Part shown: positions 17,639 through 25,204 of the stretch, in pieces
How positions within the stretch are numbered: position 1 is the stretch's first letter
Layout of the letters: each line of letters opens with the position of its first letter
NCBI GenBank assembly: GCA_038127535.1
Contig: JAYPHU010000004.1
Span: 1 to 64,000, forward strand
Reading direction: 5' to 3'
Source of the DNA: JAYPHU01 sp038127535
GTDB lineage: Bacteria > Pseudomonadota > Alphaproteobacteria > Rhodospirillales > UBA2165
Length of the DNA: 64,000 bases
The notes under the pieces: model-generated
What the model was told of the DNA's origin: nothing
Database searches by the model: none
The model's input: only the letters and a program-made list of their open reading frames with translations
Program-made: the position numbers and the translations under genes

Positions 17639-17663
17639 CAGCATCTAATTCTAAAATCGTGCG

Positions 17664-18614
17664 TCACCCCTGCGCGTTCATTTGGACTTCAAGGTCGTGG
17701 AGCGTTTTGTAGCAGTCCAGCACGTTAGCCACGCTGGAGTTCGGCTCGCGGCCCTCGTCGATGGCGGCAAAGAACTCTCGATCCTGCAGTTCAATCCCGT
17801 CCATGGAAACATCGACGTTGGACACATCAATGGGTTCGTCCTTGCCGTCCACTAAGTCGTCGTACAGCGCCTTGTAGGTGCCATTGTCGCAGATATAGCG
17901 GAAGAAAGACCCGATCGGCCCGTCATTATTGAACGACAGTGACAGGGTGCAAATCTTGCCAGACTCCGTCTTCAATTGGATCGACATATCCATGGCGATG
18001 CCCAGCTCAGGGTGCATCGGGCCCTGGACCGCCTGGGCGACCACGATGGGCTCGCCGCACTGATATCGGAATAGATCGACCGAGTGCGCCGCATGGTGCC
18101 AGAGCAGGTGATCGGTCCAGGACCGGGGGCCGCCGGCCGCGTTGATGTTCTTGCGGCGGAAGAAATAGGTCTGGATATCCATCTGTTGGATGTTCAGCTC
18201 ACCCGCCTGAATCTTGTTGTGCACCCATTGGTGAGAAGGGTTGTAGCGTCGCGTGTGGCCAACCATGCAGGTCAGGCCGGTTTCCTGCTGCTTCTTGAGC
18301 ACGGCTTCGGAGTCCGCCCAGCTATCGGCAAGCGGTATCTCCACTTCCACGTGCTTGCCGGCGTCCATACAGGCGATGGCCTGTTCGGAGTGCATCTGGG
18401 TTGGCGTACACAGGATCACCGCATCCACGCCCGGCTGGGCGATGGACTCGGCCAGGTCCGTGGTGACATGGCCGATGCCATACTTGTCGGCGATTTCCTG
18501 GCTCTGCTCCAATCGGCGGCCGCAGATCGAGACGCATTCGACCCCGTCAATCCGGGCGATGCCGTCCAAGTGTTTCTGGCCAAACGCGCCGCCACCGGCG
18601 AGTGCTACTTTCAT
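17664..18614 (-). CDS. ligC: 4-carboxy-2-hydroxymuconate-6-semialdehyde dehydrogenase
   Basis: A 316-residue Gfo/Idh/MocA-fold NADP-dependent dehydrogenase. It has an N-terminal Rossmann motif AGGGAFGQKH, and at the position where other family members have the EKP motif it has VEIPLADSWADSEAV, characteristic of LigC. LigC oxidises the hemiacetal form of 4-carboxy-2-hydroxymuconate-6-semialdehyde to 2-pyrone-4,6-dicarboxylate. It is the last gene of the lig operon, 34 bases after ligB, and is followed by an intrinsic terminator. The assignment is strengthened by ligA, ligB and ligI immediately upstream. Confidence 0.9.
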   Translation of the reverse strand: MKVALAGGGAFGQKHLDGIARIDGVECVSICGRRLEQSQEIADKYGIGHVTTDLAESIAQPGVDAVILCTPTQMHSEQAIACMDAGKHVEVEIPLADSWADSEAVLKKQQETGLTCMVGHTRRYNPSHQWVHNKIQAGELNIQQMDIQTYFFRRKNINAAGGPRSWTDHLLWHHAAHSVDLFRYQCGEPIVVAQAVQGPMHPELGIAMDMSIQLKTESGKICTLSLSFNNDGPIGSFFRYICDNGTYKALYDDLVDGKDEPIDVSNVDVSMDGIELQDREFFAAIDEGREPNSSVANVLDCYKTLHDLEVQMNAQG

Positions 18615-18648
18615 GACTAATCTCCCCTCGTCTTTTCTCAGCGCTCTA

Positions 18649-19491
18649 TTAAACGCGGTTTTCCAAAATCAGATGCCCGACGGCCGTGTTGGAGGCCGGC
18701 ACATGATAGAAGCGGTGTATCGTATCCACATTGTCATCCATCGCGCCCCGCATCACGAACCACATGACCAGCTCAATCCCTTCGGAGCCGGCATCCCGTA
18801 CATAATCGATATGCGGCATCCTGGCGAGCTCTTCCGGATCATCGATGAGCATGTCCAGGAAGCGGGCATCGAACTCCTTATTGATCAGACCGGCGCGCGG
18901 CCCCTGAAGCTGATGGCTCATGCCGCCGGTGCCCCAGATTTGGACATTGATATCCTCGTCGAAGGACTCAATGGCCCGGCGGATGGCCTTGCCCATCTCA
19001 TAGCAGCGTTTACCCGTGGGCGGCGGATACAGCACCACGTTCACCGGGAACGGGATCACCTTGACCGGCCATTCTTCCGGCTGGCCGAAAATCAAAGACA
19101 GCGGCACGGTGAGGCCGTGATCCACATGCATTTCATTGACCACGGTCAGATCGAACTCATCCAGGATCACCGACTGAGCGATATGAGACGCCAATTCCGG
19201 ATGGCCCTTACAGGTCGGCACCGGACGCGGTCCCCAGCCTTCATCCGCCGGCGGGAACTCATCCGCACAGCCGATGGCGAAGGTCGGCACCATGGACAAG
19301 TCAAACGCCGAGGCGTGGTCGTTGTAAACCAGGAACACCACGTCCGGCATGTTCTCCTTGATCCAGTCCTTGGAGAATTCATAGCCTGAAAAGACCGGCT
19401 TCCAGTAATCTTCCTGCATCTTGCCCAGGTCAATCGCCGCGCCGACCGCCGGAATGTGGGACGTGCTTAGCCCGTGTGTCACTCTAGCCAT
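18649..19491 (-). CDS. ligB: Protocatechuate 4,5-dioxygenase beta subunit
   Basis: A 280-residue class III (LigB-type) extradiol dioxygenase catalytic subunit. The iron ligands expected from LigB are present: H12 in STSHIP, H59 in YNDHA, and the Glu in EGIELVMW near the C-terminus. Catalytic histidines are seen in HVDHGLTVPL and GGMSHQLQGPR. With LigA it opens the protocatechuate ring between C4 and C5; LigAB enzymes also accept gallate and 3-O-methylgallate. The ATG at 19491 lies 8 bases inside the end of ligA, so translation of the two subunits is coupled. An earlier in-frame start would duplicate ligA sequence and is rejected. Confidence 0.93.
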   Translation of the reverse strand: MARVTHGLSTSHIPAVGAAIDLGKMQEDYWKPVFSGYEFSKDWIKENMPDVVFLVYNDHASAFDLSMVPTFAIGCADEFPPADEGWGPRPVPTCKGHPELASHIAQSVILDEFDLTVVNEMHVDHGLTVPLSLIFGQPEEWPVKVIPFPVNVVLYPPPTGKRCYEMGKAIRRAIESFDEDINVQIWGTGGMSHQLQGPRAGLINKEFDARFLDMLIDDPEELARMPHIDYVRDAGSEGIELVMWFVMRGAMDDNVDTIHRFYHVPASNTAVGHLILENRV

Positions 19492-19879
19492 TATCTCTCT
19501 CCCCCACATAGCGGTTGCCTTCGACTGAGCGGCCGCCATTGATCATCATTTGCGCATATTCCTCCTGGGTCATGCCGGTCATCGTCGCCGCCGCGAACTG
19601 GAAGCTGAGACCGTCGCTGGAAAAAATCTTGGACAGGAAATAAATATTGCCGCCAGTAGCGATCATCGCATTGTAGTCCCGGTCGAGGACCGCCTGCTTT
19701 TGCTCCTCGGACATCGGCCACTCATCCATATAGGCCTTCTGATCCTCGTAGAACCGTTCCCGGTTCTCTCTCTTCATCAGCGACATGCAGAATTGATTGA
19801 GGTGATAGCCTTTGCGCGACTGATCCTGATCAAAAACCGTAGTGCCCGGCACATCCGTATAGGGTTTTTCAAGAGCCAT
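19484..19879 (-). CDS. ligA: Protocatechuate 4,5-dioxygenase alpha subunit
   Basis: A 131-residue all-helical LigA-type subunit, close to the usual about 139 residues. Typical segments are VFDQDQSRKGYHLNQFCMSL, then KAYMDEWPMSEEQKQAVLDR and GGNIYFLSKIF. LigA caps the active site of LigB. The ATG at 19879 has an AGGAGGAC ribosome site; the upstream extension of the frame is the antisense/alternate frame of ligI. It starts 10 bases after the ligI stop and overlaps ligB. Confidence 0.93.
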   Translation of the reverse strand: MALEKPYTDVPGTTVFDQDQSRKGYHLNQFCMSLMKRENRERFYEDQKAYMDEWPMSEEQKQAVLDRDYNAMIATGGNIYFLSKIFSSDGLSFQFAAATMTGMTQEEYAQMMINGGRSVEGNRYVGERDNG

Positions 19880-19889
19880 TGCGTCCTCC

Positions 19890-20777
19890 TTAATCGTCCC
19901 AGTAGAGCCGCATGGGATTATCCACCAGCAGCCGCTGCTGTTGCGCCGCCTCGGGCGCGATCCGCGGAATATAGTCGACCAGCAGGCCGTCATCGGGTAT
20001 GTGGGATTTCATGTTCGGGTGCGGCCAGTCGGTGCCCCAGATGGTGCGGTCGGGGAATTCCGCGACCAGCCGGCTGCTGAACGCCACCACATCATCATAG
20101 GGCGCCCCCGCCTTAGTCAGCCGTTCCGGGCAGGTCACCTTGGACCAGAAATTCTCGTTTTCCCGGAGCAGCTTGATGAATAGCTCGAACTCCGGCCCGT
20201 CCACCGGCTTGGTGACGTCCGGCCGCCCCATATGATCCACAACCACCGTGGTCGGCAGAGAGGTAAAGAAGTCATAAAGCTCCGGCAGTTCGGGGGCTTC
20301 GAAGTAAATCACGATATGCCAGCCCAGCGGCTTGATCCGCTCGGCAATGTTTCTCAGCGGTTCGCGCGGCAAGGAATCCACTAGCCGCTTGACGAAATTA
20401 AAGCGCACGCCGCGCACACCGGCCTCGTGCAGTTCCTGCAAACCCTCGTCGGTGATGCTTTCCTTTACCGTGGCGACACCCCGGGCCATGCCGTCCGACG
20501 CGTTCATGGCGTCGACCAGCGCCCGGTTGTCATCGCCATGACAAGTCGCCTGAACGATTACGTTGCGGCTCAACCCCAAATAATCGCGGAGCTCGAATAG
20601 CTTTTCCTTCGGCGCATCGCATGGGGTGTACTTCCGCTCCAGCGAATACGGGAAGACATCGCCGGGTCCAAACACATGACAGTGGCTGTCCACCGCGCCT
20701 GCCGGCGGGACATATTTGGGTTTGGACGGATTGGGGTGGAACTCCAACCAATCTGGGTCCATTTGAAAGTCACTCAT
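19890..20777 (-). CDS. ligI: 2-pyrone-4,6-dicarboxylate hydrolase
   Basis: A 295-residue amidohydrolase-superfamily protein matching LigI. It shows the HxH pair in VDSHCHVFGP near the N-terminus, a conserved VDHMGRPD segment and the terminal active-site Asp in GTDWPHPN. LigI hydrolyses 2-pyrone-4,6-dicarboxylate to 4-oxalomesaconate without needing a metal. It is the first gene of the lig operon. The start is ATG 20777 (a TTG two codons upstream is closer to the GGAGG site and cannot be excluded). An 18-base palindrome about 95 bases upstream is a likely operator. Confidence 0.92.
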   Translation of the reverse strand: MSDFQMDPDWLEFHPNPSKPKYVPPAGAVDSHCHVFGPGDVFPYSLERKYTPCDAPKEKLFELRDYLGLSRNVIVQATCHGDDNRALVDAMNASDGMARGVATVKESITDEGLQELHEAGVRGVRFNFVKRLVDSLPREPLRNIAERIKPLGWHIVIYFEAPELPELYDFFTSLPTTVVVDHMGRPDVTKPVDGPEFELFIKLLRENENFWSKVTCPERLTKAGAPYDDVVAFSSRLVAEFPDRTIWGTDWPHPNMKSHIPDDGLLVDYIPRIAPEAAQQQRLLVDNPMRLYWDD

Positions 20778-20870
20778 GGTCAACTTTTCCTCCGCTGCCG
20801 GGATTTTAGACCCTGGATAAGGATTCGCAATCAGCTATTCCGGCAGCTTTTTGTCGAGCTCATGTAAATA

Positions 20871-20888
20871 TACTCAGTATACTGAGTA
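20871..20888. promoter_or_regulatory. Perfect 18-bp palindromic operator candidate upstream of the lig operon
   Basis: TACTCAGTATACTGAGTA is exactly self-complementary. It lies in the divergent gap between ligI (minus) and the selenium-type ABC transporter (plus), 94 bases from ligI and 127 from the binding-protein gene. The dyad resembles operators of MarR/GntR-type repressors of aromatic catabolism. No regulator gene is adjacent. Confidence 0.6.
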
Positions 20889-21014
20889 AATCAAGTGGCC
20901 GGCTAGACTCCTCGTGAAATAGCGCAATTGACGGAAATATTTCGCGCTCGGTAGTTTACCTGCGGCCCTCACCTGGTAAGGTTCAGTCTTCACATTCAAC
21001 CATGGAGTTCTCCA

Positions 21015-21884
21015 ATGTTGAAAACATTCTTCAAGAGCGTTTCAGCCTCTGCATTTATGCTCATCGTCTTTTCCACGGCGGTGATGGCGGAAACGTTCGT
21101 CTTTACGGCGATCCCCGATCAGGACGAAACCAAGCTGAAAGCACGGTTCACCAAGATCGCAACCTACCTATCAAAAGAATTGGGCATCGACGTCAAATAT
21201 ATCCCTGTTAAGTCTTACTCGGCGGCCGTGACCGCCTTCCGCAACAATCAAGTTCAGCTTGCCTGGTTCGGCGGACTGTCGGGCGTCCGCGCCCGCCATT
21301 TGGTGAAGGATTCACGGGCGATTGCTCAAGGCTTCGAAGACCCCAACTTCCAAACCTATTTCATTGCCCATGTCAGCACAGGCTTGAAAAAGTCAGCCAA
21401 TCTCCCGACAGAGATTGCCGGCAAGACTTTCACCTTCGGCTCCAAGGGCTCTACCTCGGGCCGGTTGATGCCGGAGTACCATGTCCGCCGGGTCTTCAAT
21501 AAAACCCCGGACAAGGTTTTCAGCCGGGTCGGATATAGCGGCAATCATTCCAAAACCATCGCTTTGGTTCAGTCGGGCGCCTTCCAGGTTGGGGCCACGA
21601 ACTACAAAGTCTGGAAGCGTGAACTCGCCGCGGGCAACATCGACACCAGCAAAGTCCAAGTCATCTGGGAAACCCCCGGTTATCCGGACTATAACTGGAG
21701 CATCCGGGGCGACGTGAACGCCAAGTTTGGCGCCGGTTTCTCTGACAAAGTCCAAAGCGCGTTGATCAACATGAAAGACCCTGATCTGTTGGCGGCGTTT
21801 CCCCGGAAATCGTTCATCAAAGCGACGAACAAGGATTTCCAACCGGTCCTGGATCTCGGGAAAGAGGTCGGCTTGATCGAGTAG
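21015..21884 (+). CDS. PhnD-like ABC binding protein, putative selenate/selenium type
   Basis: A 289-residue periplasmic protein with a signal peptide ending at about residue 25 (STAVMA before ETF). The mature part is of the PhnD family (phosphate/phosphite/phosphonate type): YLSKELGIDVKYIPVKSYSA, then NNQVQLAWFGGLSGVRAR, GSTSGRLMPEY and a GNHSKTIALVQSGAFQVGA segment. This subfamily is generally annotated as putative selenate binding protein because it co-occurs with selenium genes. That fits here: the ATPase and fused permease follow, then senB and senA. The transported species has not been shown by this sequence; phosphonate or phosphite remain alternatives. A GGAG ribosome site precedes the ATG. 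Confidence 0.85.
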   Translation: MLKTFFKSVSASAFMLIVFSTAVMAETFVFTAIPDQDETKLKARFTKIATYLSKELGIDVKYIPVKSYSAAVTAFRNNQVQLAWFGGLSGVRARHLVKDSRAIAQGFEDPNFQTYFIAHVSTGLKKSANLPTEIAGKTFTFGSKGSTSGRLMPEYHVRRVFNKTPDKVFSRVGYSGNHSKTIALVQSGAFQVGATNYKVWKRELAAGNIDTSKVQVIWETPGYPDYNWSIRGDVNAKFGAGFSDKVQSALINMKDPDLLAAFPRKSFIKATNKDFQPVLDLGKEVGLIE

Positions 21885-21926
21885 TTTCGGGCCAACACCA
21901 ACACCAGCCACGAACTGAGCCGTGAC

Positions 21927-22583
21927 ATGACACTGTTTGCCTTGGACAAGGCGACTGTTCGCTATGGCGAGCAGACGGTGCTGAGCGAAATTTCGCTCAG
22001 CATCGAACGGGGTGAGAAAATTTCCCTGATCGGCCAAAGCGGCGCCGGCAAGTCCACCCTCCTCACCCAACTGTATGAAAGCACCGATGCAGACATAGCC
22101 ATTGTGCCGCAGGAACTCGGCCTCGTGCGCACGCTCTCGGTCTTTCACAATGTCTATATGGGCCGGCTGCACCGCTACTCGACCTGCTACAATCTGATCA
22201 ATCTGATCAAACCGCTGCAGGCGGAAAAGGATCAGATCATTCCGATCCTGGAACAACTCGGCATGGAAGAGAAACTCTTCGCGCCGGTACACGAGCTCTC
22301 CGGCGGGCAGCAGCAGCGCACGGCAATCGGCCGCGCCATCTTTAAGGACAGCGCCACATTTTTCGGGGATGAGCCGGTCTCCGCCCTGGACGAGCACCAA
22401 TCCCATATTGTCATGCAGGCCATCGTTGCCAACCACGACACGGTTGTGCTGTCCATGCACGACGTGTCTCTGGCGCTGGAATATTCCGATCGGATCATCG
22501 GCCTGAAGGACGGCCAAAAGGTCATGGACCAACCGACCAGCGGCATGAAAGCGTCTGACCTTGACGGCATCTATCGACAATAG
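21927..22583 (+). CDS. ABC transporter ATP-binding protein (PhnC-like) of the putative selenium importer
   Basis: A 218-residue ABC ATPase. It has Walker A GQSGAGKST (residues 36-44), the Q-loop in VPQELG, signature LSGGQQQR (124-131), Walker B ending FFGDEP with Glu149, and the H-loop in VVLSMHDVS. It is shorter than many PhnC proteins but has all catalytic motifs. It lies 42 bases after the binding-protein gene and overlaps the permease by 23 bases, so the three form one transport operon at the inner membrane. Confidence 0.92.
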   Translation: MTLFALDKATVRYGEQTVLSEISLSIERGEKISLIGQSGAGKSTLLTQLYESTDADIAIVPQELGLVRTLSVFHNVYMGRLHRYSTCYNLINLIKPLQAEKDQIIPILEQLGMEEKLFAPVHELSGGQQQRTAIGRAIFKDSATFFGDEPVSALDEHQSHIVMQAIVANHDTVVLSMHDVSLALEYSDRIIGLKDGQKVMDQPTSGMKASDLDGIYRQ

Positions 22584-24087
22584 CGCGGCCTATCTGACGC
22601 CAACGCCCCGGCCGCTGTTGCGCGCCACCGGCGGATTTGTCGCCGTCGCCATCATCTTCCTGAATTTCGCCGATATCGAGATCACCACTTTGGACCCGTG
22701 GACCGAAGTTGGCAAAATGTTGATGGGCGTCGCCACCCCCGACTTCTTCGGCACGGGCGAACTTTGGACGGCCATCGTCAACACTCTCGCGTTCGCCATT
22801 CTGGGCGTGGCCCTCGGCAATTTCTGGGGCTTCCTGCTGGCCCTCGTGTTTCATTTCCGGATTGTGCGGCTGTTCTGTGCCTTCATCCGCTCCGTCCACG
22901 AGCTATTCTGGGCGTTGATCTTCCTGCAGATGTTCGGGCTCACGGCGGTCACGGGCATTCTGGCGCTCGCCATCCCCTACGCCGGCATCTTCGCCAAAGT
23001 CTACGCCGAGATTCTGGAAGAGGCCGACCCGGAACCCTTGAAAACGTTGCCCCGCGGCACCACCAACTTTTCGGCCTTCTTGTTCGCCAAGCTGCCCGAC
23101 GCCTGGGTGCATTTCCGCACCTATTCCCTCTACCGTTTGGAATGCGGACTGCGCTCCAGTGCGGTGCTGGGATTCGTCGGCCTACCGACATTGGGATTTC
23201 ACTTAGAGACAGTGTTCTCCGAAGGCCTCTATTCCCAAGCGGCGGCGCTATTGATCCTGTTCTACATTATCATCGCGACCATCCGGAAATGGGTGCACAC
23301 AAAGTTGGTGCCGCTCTATATCTTGATCGCCTTGATCGTCATCCCCTGGGGCCTGTCGGACATCAACATGACCAATCTGGTCCGGTTCCTCACCTCCGAC
23401 ATTCTGCCCCACCCGATTAGGACAGCCGAGGTCATCACGGTAGACACCTGGGCCGCCACTTGGGCCTGGTTCGTGAAAGTGTGTAACGACCAAGCCGTGC
23501 CGGGCATTATCGCGACGGTAATCCTGACCCAGATCGCCCTGGTCGGCGCGGGCGCGCTGACGCTTCTGTTCTATCCGTTGATCTCTCCCCTCTTCTTCCG
23601 GATCTTCGGCCGGACCATCGGCCATGTGTTTCTGGTGATCAGCCGCTCCACCCCGGAATACATTTTGGCGCTGATTTTCCTATTGCTCTGGGGGCCGTCC
23701 ATGCTGCCGGCAATCCTGGCCCTGGCATTGCACAATGGGGCGATCATTGGCCATCTGATGGGCCGGCATACGGAAGCGCTGCAGGTCCGGCCCGACAGAC
23801 CGGCGGGGCTTAATCTATACGCCTATGAGATCACGCCCCGCATCTATCCCCAGTTCCTGGCGTTTCTGTTTTACCGCTGGGAGATTATCATGCGGGAGAC
23901 AGCGATCCTCGGCATTCTCGGGATCGCAACACTCGGCTTCTACATCGACAGCGCCTTCGCCGATCTCCGCTATGATCGAGCCTTGGTGTTGATCCTGATC
24001 ACGGCGTTGATGAATATCGGCATCGATGTCGCGTCCCGAACGATCCGCGCCCGGCTTCGGCTGCAGACGCGGGCCGATGTGGTGTGA
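22561..24087 (+). CDS. ABC permease with two fused PhnE-like domains, putative selenium importer
   Basis: A protein of about 508 residues with two homologous permease halves, about ten or more membrane segments in all. Each half has a cytoplasmic EAA-type loop: one around residues 150-215 ending SSAVLGFVGLPTLGF, the other near the C-terminus with RETAILGILGIATLGFY. Fusion of both permease domains in one chain is typical of the putative selenate transporters in this family, whereas phosphonate systems usually have single-domain PhnE. The start is TTG at 22561, inside the ATPase gene; no ATG precedes the first membrane segment, so a non-ATG start is needed. Confidence 0.87.
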   Translation: MTASIDNSAAYLTPTPRPLLRATGGFVAVAIIFLNFADIEITTLDPWTEVGKMLMGVATPDFFGTGELWTAIVNTLAFAILGVALGNFWGFLLALVFHFRIVRLFCAFIRSVHELFWALIFLQMFGLTAVTGILALAIPYAGIFAKVYAEILEEADPEPLKTLPRGTTNFSAFLFAKLPDAWVHFRTYSLYRLECGLRSSAVLGFVGLPTLGFHLETVFSEGLYSQAAALLILFYIIIATIRKWVHTKLVPLYILIALIVIPWGLSDINMTNLVRFLTSDILPHPIRTAEVITVDTWAATWAWFVKVCNDQAVPGIIATVILTQIALVGAGALTLLFYPLISPLFFRIFGRTIGHVFLVISRSTPEYILALIFLLLWGPSMLPAILALALHNGAIIGHLMGRHTEALQVRPDRPAGLNLYAYEITPRIYPQFLAFLFYRWEIIMRETAILGILGIATLGFYIDSAFADLRYDRALVLILITALMNIGIDVASRTIRARLRLQTRADVV

Positions 24088-24106
24088 CGCACGCTGGATG
24101 TGAGCC

Positions 24107-24205
24107 ACCCTCCCCCGTGCATTGCGCGACCCCTCCCACGAGGGGAGGGGTGATCCGTTCTAATCCCCCCTCCCCTGGTGGGAGGAGGTCAGGGGGAGGG
24201 GGAAA
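24107..24205. repeat. Paired GC-rich inverted repeats between permease and senB
   Basis: Two C-tract/G-tract palindromes lie in tandem: one around 24125-24151 (ACCCCTCCC ... GGAGGGGT) and one around 24166-24205 (CCCCCCTCCCC ... GGGGGAGGGGG). They match the style of dispersed alphaproteobacterial intergenic repeats and sit between convergent genes, where they could terminate both transcripts. The second overlaps the end of senB. Confidence 0.55.
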
Positions 24206-25184
24206 GCTCAACCAACGTCCCCAACGCCGCCTGTTCAGTCTCCGGCAGGAATAAATCCCGCCGGGCCGCGCATTGCTCTTCCAGCGTCTTCAGAAACGCC
24301 GGATCGTTCTCCGCGCGCAACAGCAATTTCCGCAGCTCCGCTTCGTCGCCCACGGGGAAGTATCCCCTATAGCCTTTGCCCAACAGACCGACATTTCCGT
24401 CAATCTTTGACGCGATCACCGGCAGGCCGGCGACGATAGCTTCCGACACCACGTTCGCGCCGCCTTCCGCTAGGGACGAAATGACCATGAGGTGTGAACG
24501 GGCGAATTCTTGGCGCACCCGCCAGCCGGGCACTTCCCCTATCCAGTTGTAGCGGAGATTCCGTTTCATCTCCGCCAGTGCCTGTTTGTCGAAGCCTTTC
24601 TCCTCCGCCCCGCCCAAATGCCGCACGCGTATGCGCGAGGTTTCCGGCAGGTCGCGGACGGCGAGCGCCGACCGGAACGGGTCCTTCACACTGCGCAGAT
24701 GACCGATGACGCAGACATTGAAATGGCGTTCCGGTGGTTGTCTCGGTGACGGCAGTGGCTTGGCAGACTGATGAATGATCCGAATCTTGCGCCTGAGATG
24801 TCTCGGCGTCAGAGATTTCACCGTCTCGTTCAGTCCGATGAGGACATCCGCCAACTCCATGGACCGGAGAGTGATTTCGGGATGGGTCTGGATGAATTGA
24901 TTGATGTCCGTGCCGGCTAGGCACAGGATCAACGGCCGGTAAGGAGACAGCTTCTTGAAACGGACCACAGCCTCGGCCGAACGCCACGCATGGATGGCGA
25001 TCATTAGGTCAGCGGCACGACCGTCATAAGTGCTCTGCGTGGTTACCTGGTGGCCAAGATTGCCGAGCAGTTTTGCCCAGCGGGCGGCCGTGGTCCCGTT
25101 TCCCGACTTGGCCCCCTTGTCAGCGGGCGTTATTTGAATAATGTGCAACAGGCTGGTTCCGGATAAATAGTCGCGCCGGCTCAT
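24189..25184 (-). CDS. senB: Selenosugar synthase, selenoneine biosynthesis
   Basis: A protein of about 331 residues of the GT-B glycosyltransferase fold. The N-terminal ITPADKGAKSGNGTTAARWAK and the C-terminal donor-binding region SSLAEGGANVVSEAIVAG (about residues 236-253) match the SenB family. SenB uses selenophosphate and a nucleotide sugar to make a selenosugar, the first committed step of selenoneine formation. Identification rests on these motifs plus the adjacent divergent senA. The start could be ATG 25184 or TTG 25193. The gap to senA is only about 20 bases, so each promoter must overlap the other gene. SenC/SelD (selenophosphate synthase) is not in the window. Confidence 0.85.
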   Translation of the reverse strand: MSRRDYLSGTSLLHIIQITPADKGAKSGNGTTAARWAKLLGNLGHQVTTQSTYDGRAADLMIAIHAWRSAEAVVRFKKLSPYRPLILCLAGTDINQFIQTHPEITLRSMELADVLIGLNETVKSLTPRHLRRKIRIIHQSAKPLPSPRQPPERHFNVCVIGHLRSVKDPFRSALAVRDLPETSRIRVRHLGGAEEKGFDKQALAEMKRNLRYNWIGEVPGWRVRQEFARSHLMVISSLAEGGANVVSEAIVAGLPVIASKIDGNVGLLGKGYRGYFPVGDEAELRKLLLRAENDPAFLKTLEEQCAARRDLFLPETEQAALGTLVELSPSP

Positions 25185-25204
25185 TTGAACCAAGGATAGT
25201 CTAC

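Larger units (their letters stand above)
17229..17663. other. Intergenic region, 435 bases, with structured elements
   Basis: No convincing protein gene is present. The segment should hold the promoter of the minus-strand pcaC-like gene at its left end. It contains a strong hairpin (17395-17426), an alphaproteobacterial-type palindromic repeat (17558-17599) and the terminator of ligC (17601-17638), each listed separately. Confidence 0.6.

Noticed and set aside
21015..24087. Classical phosphonate transporter phnCDE
   Set aside because: The permease is a fused two-domain protein and the neighbours are senB/senA, with no C-P lyase or phosphonatase genes; selenium-type assignment fits better, though not proven.
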